From NCBI GenBank assembly GCA_963749485.1, contig CAVVMV010000009.1, positions 43,716 through 107,715 of the forward strand: a DNA stretch of 64,000 bases, given 5' to 3'. A program made the translations under genes and the position numbers. This document shows positions 32,998 to 43,926 of this stretch, piece by piece; positions within the stretch are counted from its first letter, which is position 1, and each line of letters opens with the position of its first letter. The DNA comes from JAZGGS01 sp963749485. Its GTDB lineage: Bacteria > Bacteroidota > Ignavibacteria > Ignavibacteriales > Ignavibacteriaceae. The notes below the pieces were generated by a model that saw nothing but the letters and a program-made list of their open reading frames with translations, searched no databases and was not told where the DNA came from.

Positions 32998-34873
32998 ATG
33001 GAAAAAACTGACAAGGAAAAGAATTTTAGAATATATATTCGTATTCTTTCCTATCTGAGACCTTATGTAAAGGAGATGGTACTGGTTTTTCTTCTTAGTC
33101 TTGCCTTTATAGTTTCCAGCACTCTCTCTATGTGGTTGATTGCTCCTGTAGTCACCACATTTTTTTCTGAAGAACCGGTTCAGCAAATAGAGAATGTTGA
33201 AGAATTACCTTCTGAAGATTTAACACCACAAGGATCACTTAATCTTAACGAGTGGCTGAAAACTACAGTAGATAAATTTATTCCGAGGGACGACAGATTT
33301 GCTACATTAAAATGGCTCTGCATTTTCATTTTTGTAGCCTTCCTGCTTAAAAATCTTTTTAAGTTCCTGGAAAATTTTTGGATAACTTATGTCGAGCAAC
33401 GCGTTGTTAAAGATCTGCGCGAAGAGGTTTACGATAGTATCATCCGGCAAGACCTTGGGTTTTTCCATAAACATAAAACCGGTGGATTAATTTCAAACCT
33501 TACAAATGATATTAACCAACTAAACGTTGCTCTTAACCGCAGCGTAACCAAGGCAATCCGAGATCCTTTGATGATAGTAATCTACCTGGTTATCCTTTAC
33601 AACATCAGCTGGCAAATTACCCTTATTGCTATTACAGTTTTACCAATAACTGGTTTTGTTATTCGTAAAATTGGAATGAGTTTAAAACGACGCAGTACAA
33701 GAGTGCAGGAACGTATTGCTGATATTACTACTCTCCTCCAGGAAACAATTTCAGGTATAAAAGTAGTTAAAGCTTTTGCAATGGAGGAATATGAAAGCAA
33801 TAAATTTCATAAAAAAACCGGGGAACATTTTCATTCCATTGTCAAGCAGGTTAGGATGTGGCGGCTTGCAAGCCCTCTATCGGAAACAATTGGCGCAAGC
33901 ATTATCTCGGTTGTAATATGGTACGGGGGTAACCTGGTTCTGCAGGGCGGTACACTTACTTCGGAAGATTTTATACGTTTCCTTGTTATCCTTTTTGCAT
34001 TGATGGAACCGGTTAAAAGTATCGGGGAACTAAATTCTGATATTCAGATTTCTATCGCTTCTGGTAAACGTACGTTTGATATTTTAGATACACCAAGAAC
34101 TGTTATTGAAAAACCAAACGCTCATTAAGAAAACAGATTTTACTAGCGGGATAGTTTACGAGAACGTTTCTTTTAGTTACGAACAGGAAGGTAAATTAGT
34201 TTTAAATGGAATTAACCTAAATGTAAATAAGAACCAGAAAATTGCTTTTGTTGGAAGCAGTGGTGCGGGTAAAACAACACTCGTAAATTTACTTCCTCGT
34301 TTCTATGATCCTGCTGAAGGAGCAGTAAAGATAGATGGCGTAGATGTAAAAGATATAACACTTTCAGACCTTCGCGGGCTAATCGGCATCGTTACACAGG
34401 AAGTGATTCTTTTTAATGATACTGTTGCAAATAATATTGCATACGGTATGTCAGGTTATTCAATGGATAAGATTGAAAAAGTAGCACATCTTGCAAACGC
34501 CCATGAGTTTATAAAAGATATGCCGAAAAAGTATAACACGATTATCGGCGAACGTGGTATGATGCTATCAGGTGGACAGCGGCAGCGTATTTCTATTGCA
34601 AGAGCTATATTAAAAAATCCGCCGATACTTATTTTTGATGAAGCAACTTCTTCCCTTGATTCCGAATCTGAATTTCTTATCCAGCAGGCAATAGAAAACC
34701 TTATGAAAGAACGTACTGTTTTTATGATAGCCCACCGGCTTTCTTCCATTGTTAATTCCGATAGGATTATTGTTCTTGAAGATGGAAAGATAGTTGATGA
34801 AGGAACAAACGAGGAGCTCCAGCAGCGCTCCGGGCGGTACCGCCAGCTTTACGAATTACAGTTTAATACCTGA
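32998..34873 (+). CDS. msbA: MsbA-like ABC exporter, fused permease-ATPase (one indel)
   Basis: The N-terminal type IV exporter membrane domain has six helices (VLVFLLSLAFIVSSTLSMWLIAP first). It is followed after an indel near 34120 by an ATPase with Walker A GSSGAGKTT, Q-loop GIVTQEV, signature LSGGQRQR, Walker B ILIFDEATSSLD and H-loop IAHRLSS. About 625 aa. Lipid A or lipopolysaccharide core flipping is the usual role; the adjacent GT9 glycosyltransferase, 9 bp downstream, supports an envelope-lipid function. I chose the ATG at 32998; a TTG at 32986 is possible. Confidence 0.9.
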
Positions 34874-34881
34874 CCAGGAAG

Positions 34882-35989
34882 ATGAGCAGCGGTAAACAGC
34901 TTGAGACAGGTTTTAAGAATTTCACTTCGTCACTCCTGAAATTTTTTCTTAAGCAGCCACAGATTAATCCAACTCCACCTTACTCGCGCATATTGTTCCT
35001 TCGTTACGGGCATCTGGGCGATATGATTCTTTCACTCCCACTCTTTCGTGCAGCTCGTGCAAAATATCCAGATGCACAAATTGATGTAATCTGTGATTTA
35101 AAAAATGCTAATCCTCTTGAAGAAAATCCTATCGTTGATAATGTTTATTTCTACGAAAAAAATATTTTCAAGATCATCCGGTTAATTTTTAAACTTCGTA
35201 AAAAAAAGTATACCTACATCTGTAACCTGGTTGCATATCCTTCTTTTACATTTGGAATTCTTGCACGACTTATCGGACCGAAAGCTGTGCGTGCAGGAGG
35301 TGACCAGGAGCAATTCAGTTATTTTTATAACCGGCTGATTGAACTGCCGCCCAAGATGGAAACACACATGCTTAAGCGGCTCTTTCTTTTATCTTCAGAT
35401 ATTACAGGCGAAGAAATATCGCACATTGAAACTCCGTGGATGACAATAGATAAAATTGTTGAGGAGAAAGCGAACATACTATTTAAAAAAATATCTTCGC
35501 AATTAAATTCTAAAAATCCGCGATTAGTGCTGGTAAATTTATCTGCCGGTATGGTACGCCACGAGTGGCAGCAGGAAAAGTATATTGAATTTTTACAAAC
35601 AGCTGTAAGCAAATATAAAAATAAAATTGATTGCTGGGCTATTATTACAGATCCTAAAAAACCCACGAACAGCTACGCAAATTGTTGAGAAGTTAAATCA
35701 TGCTTCTGTAGTACAAGTTCCTGTGCAGAATGATTTCCGTGTTATAATGGCTTTGATGCGGAAATGCTATTTAATAATTACACCTGATACCTCATTTTCG
35801 CATGCAGCTTCTGCAATGGGCACACCTGTTTTAAATTTGATGATTGGAGAGAATATAATTACATGGGCACCTTATGGTGTAAAGTATAAAATCGTATCAT
35901 CAGATGATCCGCTTACTCTTAAAGAATTACATGTAGAAAAAGTCCTGCAAGGATTTGATGAATTAATGGAGATGATCTCCTTAAGCTAA
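34882..35989 (+). CDS. Glycosyltransferase family 9 (heptosyltransferase-like; one indel)
   Basis: The N-terminal RILFLRYGHLGDMILSLPLFRAARAKYP is the classic GT9 start with the HLGD motif. LVNLSAGMVRHEWQQEKYIEFL marks the second Rossmann domain. After an indel near 35660 come ITPDTSFSHAASAMGTPVLNL and NIITWAPYG, where Asp and His are the usual acceptor- and donor-site residues. About 369 aa. It is probably an ADP-heptose:LPS or related transferase working with the MsbA-like exporter just upstream. Confidence 0.9.
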
Positions 35990-36038
35990 TGGTTCAGATG
36001 ATATGTTGATGATGGAGAATTATTAGTGATTTTACTTA

Positions 36039-36449
36039 TTATGCTTTATTAAGATACCCAACAGATTGTTTAATCAATTCCTTTAAAGTCTTGATATCTA
36101 TATCTTCAATTTTATTTATATAAAGGCACCCCTTCCCTGTTTTAAACTTCCCTAATTTTTTTAACAGATCAGGATACTTTGAAATGCCGGACATAATATA
36201 AAGAGTTAGGTTTTGCTTACGTGGTGAGAATCCTGTTACGAACCAATCCCCTTCTCTGCCACTTGCATACTTGTAATGATAGCTTCCAAAACCGACCATG
36301 CTTGTTCCCCACATTTTGGGTTCGGCTTTTGTAATCTGTTTCATAAGTTTAAGAATGGTATAACTATCCTGCCGCTTCTTTTCATCCTTCACGCCATCCA
36401 AAAACTTTGTTACGCTTGCTTCGTTCTTTTTTGTTTTCAGTTCTGCCAT
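36039..36449 (-). CDS. DUF1801 (YdhG-like) protein
   Basis: 136 aa and intact. The pattern SVTKFLDGVKDEKKRQDSYTIL then PKMWGTSMVGFGSYHYKY and GFSPRKQNLTLYIM matches the DUF1801 family of small cytoplasmic alpha/beta proteins of unknown function. It is convergent with the GT9 gene and sits next to another small gene of unknown role on the same strand. Confidence 0.9.
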   Translation of the reverse strand: MAELKTKKNEASVTKFLDGVKDEKKRQDSYTILKLMKQITKAEPKMWGTSMVGFGSYHYKYASGREGDWFVTGFSPRKQNLTLYIMSGISKYPDLLKKLGKFKTGKGCLYINKIEDIDIKTLKELIKQSVGYLNKA

Positions 36450-36491
36450 TGTTAAAATTTATTTATTTAGAATAAGTGTGTTAATTAAAAA

Positions 36492-36749
36492 TCACAATCG
36501 TTTTTTTAATTCGCCTTCCAGCATACTGCAAGGAAGAAATGCGGGCTTTTTGGTAATATCAATTTTAAGTTCATCTGCTGTCACCTGGTAACTTCCTTCA
36601 ATTACACCAACAGGAGTGGGTAAAGAAAATGTTCCTTCATTTTCATCACCGTTAAACGTTCCGCCTTCCTGTTCAATTTTTGCTTTAACTTTTTCAATTG
36701 TTTCTGCAGGATTAGTTTCAATTTTAAATTGGAAAGAACACTCTGCCAT
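36492..36749 (-). CDS. Small protein of unknown function (85 aa)
   Basis: This intact short frame encodes MAECSFQFKIETNPAETIEKVKAKI. The middle has alternating beta segments (GTFSLPTPVGVIEGSYQV) and the end is GELKKRL. The layout suggests a small alpha/beta fold of the SRPBCC or membrane-lipid-associated type, but no motif decides. Codon use and spacing (43 bp from the DUF1801 start) support a real gene. Confidence 0.6.
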   Translation of the reverse strand: MAECSFQFKIETNPAETIEKVKAKIEQEGGTFNGDENEGTFSLPTPVGVIEGSYQVTADELKIDITKKPAFLPCSMLEGELKKRL

Positions 36750-36869
36750 AAATTATCCCCATTGGTTTAATATTAATAGACATGTCTTATCTTAAAGATA
36801 CTGTATTTCACAACCTGTATCGAATATCCGGAATCCAGAGACAAGCTTCCAAGCATTTCCTATCCAGCT

Positions 36870-38102
36870 TTATTCATACCTGAGCGCTTCAATCGGATCG
36901 AGGTTAGCAGCTTTGTACGCTGGATAAGTTCCGAAAATTATTCCAACCATTACACAAAGTGAAATACCGATCATCACCCAGTCAAGAGGAATTGCAGCTT
37001 GAGCATTAAGAAAACTTCCGGCAAAATTACCAATACCAATTCCAATAAGAATTCCTACCAATCCGCCAAACAAACACAATATTATTGCTTCAAATAAAAA
37101 CTGTATAAGTATGCTGTTCCTACGTGCACCAATTGCTTTTCTAATTCCAATTTCACGCGTTCGTTCAGTAACTGATACCAGCATAATATTCATAATTCCA
37201 ACACCTGCGGCAAGTAATGCAATAAGCGATACAACCAGAGCTCCAAGTTTAATAGGTTCGGTTATGTCATTTACCATGCTTATTAAAGATGCATTACTAA
37301 AGATTGAAAAATCGTCATCTTCGCCGGCTTTTACTTTTCTTATTTTTCTAAAATGCCCTATTGCCGCTTCAATAACTTCTTCATACTCTTCAGAACTATA
37401 TGCAGTTACCATAATGTTTACACTTGTACTGTACTTCCCGTAAAAAGACTGCCAGGTAGTAATTGGAATTACTACAAAATTATCATTGGATTGCCCGAAC
37501 ATAGTTGGTTGTCTTTCGAATACACCAATTACTCTTAACGGTTTTCCATCAACTCTAACTGTTTGCCCAAGTGGATTCATATTGGGGAATATCTTTTCAA
37601 CTACATCCTTACCAAGAATACATGTATAGGTAGAATTTTGAATATCGCTCTCTCTTAAATCACGTCCGTATTCAACTTTCCAGTTATTTGTACGGACACC
37701 ATCGATGGTTTGACCTGATACGCTAATGTTCGGATTAGTGTCCCTGTTCCCAAACCGAATCACTTTGCCGAATTGCCATTGCTCTGCACCAACATATTTT
37801 GCTTTGGTTAGCACTTCCTTTAATTTTTTTGCTTCATTAATTGTAATATCTTTTCTGTTTCTCCAACTTCTATCGGTGCCAGGACCTCTTCCCTGTGTTC
37901 GATCAAATTTTTCAATCTGGAATGTATTTTTATTCAGCATAGAAAGCCCGCCCTCAATACTATTCTGAAGCATCGTTATGATTGTCATTATAACAATGAT
38001 GGAGAATATTCCTACCACCACACCAAGTATTGTTAAAGAAGTGCGAAGTTTATTGTTTAATATCGATTGAAACGAAATGGATAAAAGTTGATCAATTCTC
38101 AT
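36870..38102 (-). CDS. MacB-like ABC permease (FtsX family), third permease of the operon
   Basis: 410 aa and intact. One N-terminal helix (LTILGVVVGIFSIIVIMTIITML) is followed by a large periplasmic MacB_PCD domain and a C-terminal FtsX domain with three helices, ending DPIEALRYE. It contains the conserved RTREIGIRKAIGARR. It is a clear paralogue of the permease immediately upstream: the C-terminal halves are almost identical (only scattered differences over the last 150 residues), while the periplasmic parts differ more. The genes abut (38102/38103). Likely role: efflux or lipoprotein-type export with the ATPase and TolC protein encoded upstream. Confidence 0.9.
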   Translation of the reverse strand: MRIDQLLSISFQSILNNKLRTSLTILGVVVGIFSIIVIMTIITMLQNSIEGGLSMLNKNTFQIEKFDRTQGRGPGTDRSWRNRKDITINEAKKLKEVLTKAKYVGAEQWQFGKVIRFGNRDTNPNISVSGQTIDGVRTNNWKVEYGRDLRESDIQNSTYTCILGKDVVEKIFPNMNPLGQTVRVDGKPLRVIGVFERQPTMFGQSNDNFVVIPITTWQSFYGKYSTSVNIMVTAYSSEEYEEVIEAAIGHFRKIRKVKAGEDDDFSIFSNASLISMVNDITEPIKLGALVVSLIALLAAGVGIMNIMLVSVTERTREIGIRKAIGARRNSILIQFLFEAIILCLFGGLVGILIGIGIGNFAGSFLNAQAAIPLDWVMIGISLCVMVGIIFGTYPAYKAANLDPIEALRYE

Positions 38103-39332
38103 TTACTCATACCTCAATGCTTCTATAGGATCAAGATTAGCTGCTTTGTAAGCGGGATAAGTTCCGAAAATAATTCCAACTAAAACACAAAGTGATATTC
38201 CTATTATTACCCAATCAACAGGAATTGCAGCTTGTGCACTAAGAAAACTTCCGGCAAGATTACCAATACCAACTCCAATTATTATTCCTACTATCCCTCC
38301 AAGAAAGCATAAAATAATTGCTTCAATAAGAAATTGGATAAGGATGCTATTCCTTCTGGCGCCAATTGCTTTTCTAATTCCAATTTCGCGCGTTCTTTCG
38401 GTAACAGAAACCAGCATGATGTTCATAATTCCAACTCCGGCTGCGAGCAGTGCAATTACCGATACCACTAACGCTCCTATTTTTATCGGGTCAGTTATTT
38501 CATTTACCTGAGTAATCAAGGATTCATTACTAAAGATAGAAAAATTATCCGGTTCTCCGGGTTCCACCTTTCTGATTTTTCTGAAATGACCAATTGCAGC
38601 ATCAATAACATCCAGGTATTCTTCTGAGTTATGTGCTGAGACCATAATATGTGCACTGTTTTTATATTTACCATACATAGACTGCCAGGTTGTAATTGGA
38701 ATTAAGACACCATTATCATTACTTTCACCAAACATTTCCGGTTGTTTTTCCAGAACACCAATTACCCTTAAAGGTCGGTTATCAACTCGTACTGTTTGAT
38801 TCCAACAGGATTGATATGTGGAAAAAGTTTTTCAACAACATCTTGCCCAATAATGCAAACATCCGTGGAATTCTGCACATCGCTTTCTCTAAAATCTCGT
38901 CCGTATTCAACATTAAAATCGTTAGTACGCATTGCATCTACTGTTTGTCCGCCAACATGACATATTTGGATTGGTTTCCTTGTTGCCGAATTTTATAACT
39001 TTCCCGGATTGCCATTGTTCAGCTCCTACATATTTAGCCTGATTAAGTACTTTCTTTAATCTGTAAGCTTCTTCAACCGTAATATTTTTGCGATTTCTCT
39101 GGCTCCTATCCCTGCCATGAGTCTGAATTGCATCAAATTTTTGAATTTGGAATGTATTTTTATTAAGCATTGCGAGCCCGCCTTCAATACTATTCTGGAG
39201 CATCGTAATGATAGTCATAATCACAATGATAGAAAAAATACCTACCACCACACCAAGGATAGTTAAACCAGTACGGAGTTTATTGTTTAATACTGATTGA
39301 AAAGAGATTGCAAATAACTGATCAATTCTCAT
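38103..39332 (-). CDS. MacB-like ABC permease, second permease, downstream copy (frameshifted)
   Basis: Frames 39332-38922 and 38735-38103 join to about 410 aa with the same plan as its neighbour: N-terminal helix, MacB_PCD, FtsX domain, DPIEALRYE end. Comparison with the upstream copy (about 42611-41643) shows an extra base near 38958, which explains one break. The second, near 38800, lies in the stretch encoding NRPLRV-D-TV. As the duplicate carries the same bases minus the insertion, this break is probably a sequence error. Confidence 0.88.
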
Positions 39333-40568
39333 TTACTCATACCTTAAAGCTTCAACCGGATCTAATTTGGCAGCCATATATGCAGGTGCTATTCCTGATA
39401 CGATTCCGGTAATTAGTGCAACCACAATTGCTATAATCACCGCATCGATCTGTACAGATGTTGGAATAAACTGGTTTATCATCATACTTAATAATACTGC
39501 AGCGAGTAATCCAGCTGCTCCTCCCATCAGGCATATCGTAGAAGATTCCATTAAAAATTGTGCAAGTATGGTTCTGCGTTTTGCGCCAATGGCTTTTCTT
39601 ATACCAATTTCCCTTGTTCTTTCTCTAACAGAAACGAACATAATATTCATAATTCCAATAGCACCAACAAAAAGAGAAAGACCAGTTATAAATAATCCTG
39701 CAATTTGAATAACACCAACTACAGAATTGTATTGCTCCATTAATGCTTCTTGCTGGTTAATCGAAAAATCATTTTCTTCATCATACCTTAATCCGCGCAC
39801 AATTCTCATAACTCCTATGGCTTCCGCCTTAGTATCTTCTAATAAACTGGGATGGGGCGCTCTTACATTAATTGTAACCGTTCCCCTGTGCATAGACTGA
39901 AAATTTTTAAATATCGTTCCAATTGGAACAAACACCTGGTTATCTGGATTAAAGGGACCTAAAATTGTACTTCCCTGTTCGGATAGAACTCCAACGATTC
40001 TATAATTTGCTCCACCTATCTTTACAGTCTTATCCATTGCATCACCGCGAGGGAATAACTCTTTGGCAACCTCACTTCCGAGTACTGCAACCTGGCGCGA
40101 AGAATTACTTTCAACTTCACTATAAAATCGGCCATGATCAAAGGTAAAATTTGTTGTCTTAACATAATCTGATGATGATCCAGTTAAAAAAACTCCTTCA
40201 ACTCTCCTATCACCATATTTAACAGTTTGGTTTGAATTTATTACAGGGGCTACGGCAAGAGGAAGTTTTGCCAAATTCTTAAACTTTTCAAAGTCTGCCA
40301 TATCAATATTTTTTCGATTTCTCATCCTCCACCAGTCGGTATTTGAAAACCACTCCCATTTACTTACATAGAGCACGTCAGAACCAAGTGCACTTATTCC
40401 CCTCTGGAATGAATTATCAATACCTTTAATAGCGGTAGACATTAAGACAACGACTGTAATTCCTATAAAAATACCAAGCATGGTTAATATTGATCTTATT
40501 TTGTTTGCCCTGAGCGCACGAAGCGCAATTAGCAAACCTTCTTTTAGTTCGAATAAGAAATTTCTCAT
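39333..40568 (-). CDS. MacB-like ABC permease, first permease, downstream copy
   Basis: 411 aa and intact. N-terminal helix after MRNFLFELKEGLLIALRALRANKIRSILTML; MacB_PCD region (VAPVINSNQTVKYGDRRVEGVFL); C-terminal FtsX domain with RTREIGIRKAIGAKRR and the end DPVEALRYE. It is nearly identical to the protein at 42612-43847 (about two residue differences). Most DNA differences between the copies are silent, so they look like true duplicates that have drifted slightly. The stop abuts the next permease's start. Confidence 0.93.
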   Translation of the reverse strand: MRNFLFELKEGLLIALRALRANKIRSILTMLGIFIGITVVVLMSTAIKGIDNSFQRGISALGSDVLYVSKWEWFSNTDWWRMRNRKNIDMADFEKFKNLAKLPLAVAPVINSNQTVKYGDRRVEGVFLTGSSSDYVKTTNFTFDHGRFYSEVESNSSRQVAVLGSEVAKELFPRGDAMDKTVKIGGANYRIVGVLSEQGSTILGPFNPDNQVFVPIGTIFKNFQSMHRGTVTINVRAPHPSLLEDTKAEAIGVMRIVRGLRYDEENDFSINQQEALMEQYNSVVGVIQIAGLFITGLSLFVGAIGIMNIMFVSVRERTREIGIRKAIGAKRRTILAQFLMESSTICLMGGAAGLLAAVLLSMMINQFIPTSVQIDAVIIAIVVALITGIVSGIAPAYMAAKLDPVEALRYE

Positions 40569-40629
40569 AGTTAATAACTTTATTTATTTCTCAAAATAGT
40601 TAACAGCAATTTAAATTCAACTCATTAAT

Positions 40630-41349
40630 TTATTCCGCTGAAGATTTTACATTGCGGGTAAATCTTTTTTCAACCCTTTCATCTTTTTCAACTAATCCGT
40701 CCCTTAATCTTATAATGCGGGCAGCATGTTCGGCAATATATTCTTCGTGGGTAACAAGAATAATTGTATTTCCCTTTTCGTGGATCTCTTCAAGAACCTG
40801 CATAATTTCCTCGCCGGTTTTTGAATCGAGATTACCTGTTGGTTCGTCTGCCAAAATTATAGAAGGACTAGAAACCAGAGCTCGTGCAATTGCAACTCTT
40901 TGTCTTTGCCCGCCGGAAAGTTCATTTGGTTTGTGATGCATCCTATCTCCCAGTCCAACATCAATTAATGACTGTTTTGCTTTTTCTCTTCTCTCAAAAT
41001 ATGGAAGTCCTGCATAAACTAAAGGTAGCTCGACATTATGAAGCGCATCAGAACGGGTTAAAAGATTAAATGTTTGAAAAACAAAACCAATTTCTTTGTT
41101 ACGAATCTTTGCCAATTCGTTATCAGTCATCTCGCTAACACTTACTCCTGTAAAATCATATTTACCGGAAGTTGGTGTATCCAGGCAGCCAAGCATATTC
41201 ATTAACGTTGACTTGCCGGAGCCGGAAGGACCCATAATAGCGACGTATTCATTTTTATCAATTTTTAATGAAACATCCCTTAGTGCATGCACTTTTTCCA
41301 GACCCATCTGGTAAATTTTAGCTATATGTTCTATATTTATTATGTTCAT
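40630..41349 (-). CDS. MacB-type ABC ATPase, downstream copy
   Basis: 239 aa and intact. Walker A GPSGSGKSTLMNMLG, signature LSGGQRQRVAIARAL, Walker B IILADEPTGNLDSKTGEEI and H-loop LVTHEEY. It belongs to the LolD/MacB-type ATPases and works with separate permeases here, not as a fusion. It is almost identical to the copy at 43927-44628. The two differ at the C-terminus, where this copy ends VEKRFTRNVKSSAE, probably the true end. Confidence 0.94.
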   Translation of the reverse strand: MNIINIEHIAKIYQMGLEKVHALRDVSLKIDKNEYVAIMGPSGSGKSTLMNMLGCLDTPTSGKYDFTGVSVSEMTDNELAKIRNKEIGFVFQTFNLLTRSDALHNVELPLVYAGLPYFERREKAKQSLIDVGLGDRMHHKPNELSGGQRQRVAIARALVSSPSIILADEPTGNLDSKTGEEIMQVLEEIHEKGNTIILVTHEEYIAEHAARIIRLRDGLVEKDERVEKRFTRNVKSSAE

Positions 41350-41366
41350 ATTGTATTCCGGTTTGC

Positions 41367-41642
41367 TTAGTTATTTTCTTCTTCACTATTTCTACGGGAA
41401 CCTTTTTTCTCCTCAACTCTTACTTTTGAACCATCTTCCAGTTCCCTTGAAATAACCCTGTAACTTCCAGAAACAACTTCTTCGCCGCCTTCAAGTCCTT
41501 CTTTAATTTCCAGGTAGTTATCATCGCTAATACCTGCTTCAACTTGTGCAATTTTCGATTTACCGTTTTCCACAAGGAATACTACTTCCTTCGGTTCGTC
41601 TCGTTTTCCGTTTTGCTTCATATCACCATTAAATTCTTTTTC
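41367..41642 (-). pseudogene. C-terminal fragment of a second periplasmic adaptor (HlyD/MacA family)
   Basis: The last 85 or so residues (KRDEPKEVVFLVENGKSKI ... SRELEDGSKVRV) match the C-terminus of the full adaptor at 44646-45959, with a few differences (QVEAG against QVKAG). The preceding EKEFNGDMKQNG replaces the low-complexity linker of the full gene. Everything N-terminal (anchor, hairpin, lipoyl domain) is missing, because the upstream sequence switches at about 41643 to a truncated permease. It is non-functional as read. It may be a real rearrangement or an assembly collapse. Confidence 0.85.
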
Positions 41643-42611
41643 TTGCTTTTCTAATTCCAATTTCGCGCGTTCTTTCGGTAACAGAAACCAGCATGATGTT
41701 CATAATGCCAACTCCTGCCGCGAGCAGTGCAATTACCGATACCACTAACGCTCCGATTTTTATCGGGTCAGTAATTTCATTTACTTGAGTAATCAAAGAT
41801 TCATTACTAAAGATAGAAAAATCATCCGGTTCTCCGGGTTCTACCTTTCTGATTTTTCTGAAATGACCAATTGCGGCATCAATCACATCCTGGTATTCTT
41901 CTGAATTATGTGCTGTGACCATAATATGTGCACTGTTTCTATACTTGCCATACATAGATTGCCATGTAGTAATTGGAATCAAGACACAATTATCATTACT
42001 TTCACCAAACATTTCAGGTTGTTTTTCCAGTACTCCAATTACTCGTAAAGGTCTAGTTATCAACTCGTACTAGTTATGTCCAACAGGATTAATATGTGGA
42101 AAAAGTTTTTCAACGACAGCATACCCAATAATGCAAACATCCGTGGAATACTGAATATCAGGTCTCTCTAAAATCTCTTCCATATTCAACGTTAAAATCG
42201 TTAGTGCGCATGGCATCTACTGTTTGTCCGCCAACGTGCATATTTGGATTGGTTTCCTTATTGCCAAATTTTATAACTTTTCCGGATTGCCATTGTTCAG
42301 CTCCTACATATTTAGCCTGAGTAAGTACTTTCTTTAACCTGTATGCTTCTTCAACCGTAATATCTTTACGATTTCTCTGGCTCCTATCCCGGCCATGAGT
42401 CTGAATTGCATCAAATTTTTGAATTTGGAATGTATTCTTATTAAGCATTGCAAGCCCGCCTTCAATACTATTTTGGAGCATCGTAATGATGGTCATAATC
42501 ACAATGATAGAAAAAATACCTACCACTACACCCAAGGATAGTTAAACTAGTACGAAGTTTGTTGTTTAAAACTGATTGAAAAGAGATTGCAAATAGTTGA
42601 TCAATTCTCAT
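41643..42611 (-). pseudogene. MacB-like permease, upstream copy, truncated at its C-terminus
   Basis: It matches the permease at 38103-39332 from its ATG (ending at 42611) through SVTERTREIGIRKA and then stops matching. The final FtsX helices and DPIEALRYE end are absent. It also carries an extra c near 42532 (acaccc against acacc in the other copy) and a garbled patch at 42055-42175. The loss of the last 70 or so residues removes two of the four membrane helices, so it should not work as a permease. Confidence 0.85.
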
Positions 42612-43847
42612 TTACTCATACCTTAAAGCTTCAACAGGATCTAATTTGGCAGCCATATATGCAGGTGCTATTCCTGATACTATTCCAGTAATAAGTGCAA
42701 CCACAATTGCTATAATTACCGCATCAATTTGTACTGATGTTGGAATAAATTGGTTTATCATCATACTTAATAGTACTGCGGCAAGTAATCCAGCTGCGCC
42801 TCCCATCAGACATATCGTAGACGATTCCATTAAAAATTGTGCAAGTATGGTTCTGCGTTTTGCACCAATGGCTTTTCTTATACCAATTTCCCTTGTTCTT
42901 TCTCTAACAGAAACGAACATAATATTCATAATTCCTATAGCACCAACAAAAAGAGAAAGACCAGTTATAAATAATCCTGCAATTTGAATAACACCAACTA
43001 CAGAATTGTATTGCTCCATTAATGCTTCTTGCTGGTTAATCGAAAAATCATTCTCTTCATCGTACCTTAATCCGCGCACAATTCTCATAACTCCTATGGC
43101 TTCAGCCTTAGTATCTTCAAATAAACTGGGATGGGGCGCTCTAACATTAATTGTAACCGTTCCCCTGTGCATAGACTGAAAATTTTTAAATATCGTTCCA
43201 ATTGGAACAAACACCTGGTTATCTGGATTAAAGGGACCTAAAATTGTACTTCCCTGTTCGGATAGAACTCCAACGATTCTATAATTTGCTCCACCTATCT
43301 TTACAGTCTTATCCATTGCATCACCGCGAGGGAATAACTCTTTGGCAACCTCACTTCCGAGTACTGCAACCTGGCGCGAAGAATTACTTTCAACTTCACT
43401 ATAAAATCGGCCATGATCAAAGGTAAAATTTGTTGTCTTAACATAATCTGATGATGATCCAGTTAAAAAAACTCCTTCAACTCTTCTATCACCATATTTA
43501 ACAGTTTGATTTGAATTTATTACCGGGGCTACGGCAAGAGGAAGTTTTGCCAAATTCTTAAACTTTTCAAAGTCTGCCATATCAATATTTTTTCGATTTC
43601 TCATCCTCCACCAGTCGGTATTTGAAAACCACTCCCATTTACTGACATAGAGCACGTCAGAACCAAGTGCACTTATTCCCCTCTGGAATGAATTATCAAT
43701 ACCCTTAATAGCGGTAGACATTAAGACAACAACCGTAATTCCTATAAAAATGCCAAGCATTGTTAATATTGATCTTATTTTGTTTGCCCTGAGCGCACGA
43801 AGCGCAATTAGCAATCCTTCTTTTAATTCAAATAAGAAATTTTTCAT
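42612..43847 (-). CDS. MacB-like ABC permease, first permease, upstream copy
   Basis: 411 aa from the ATG at 43847 (MKNFLFELKEG). The frame is open to 43892, but this start matches the other copy. Same domains as 39333-40568, and near-identical in protein (LFEDT here against LLEDT there). It stands directly before the truncated second permease. Together with the ATPase and adaptor upstream it forms the first of two exporter sets. Confidence 0.92.
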   Translation of the reverse strand: MKNFLFELKEGLLIALRALRANKIRSILTMLGIFIGITVVVLMSTAIKGIDNSFQRGISALGSDVLYVSKWEWFSNTDWWRMRNRKNIDMADFEKFKNLAKLPLAVAPVINSNQTVKYGDRRVEGVFLTGSSSDYVKTTNFTFDHGRFYSEVESNSSRQVAVLGSEVAKELFPRGDAMDKTVKIGGANYRIVGVLSEQGSTILGPFNPDNQVFVPIGTIFKNFQSMHRGTVTINVRAPHPSLFEDTKAEAIGVMRIVRGLRYDEENDFSINQQEALMEQYNSVVGVIQIAGLFITGLSLFVGAIGIMNIMFVSVRERTREIGIRKAIGAKRRTILAQFLMESSTICLMGGAAGLLAAVLLSMMINQFIPTSVQIDAVIIAIVVALITGIVSGIAPAYMAAKLDPVEALRYE

Positions 43848-43926
43848 GGTAATATACTTTTTATTTTTCTCAAAAATATTTAATGATGGCAAAATTTCAA
43901 CGCATTAATTTATTCCGCTGAAGAAT

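Noticed and set aside
39367..39708. Plus-strand open frames opposite the permeases (also 42646-42987, 37111-37443, 40652-40936)
   Set aside because: They mirror conserved minus-strand permease and ATPase codons and appear in both duplicate copies for that reason; no start signals or protein features support them.
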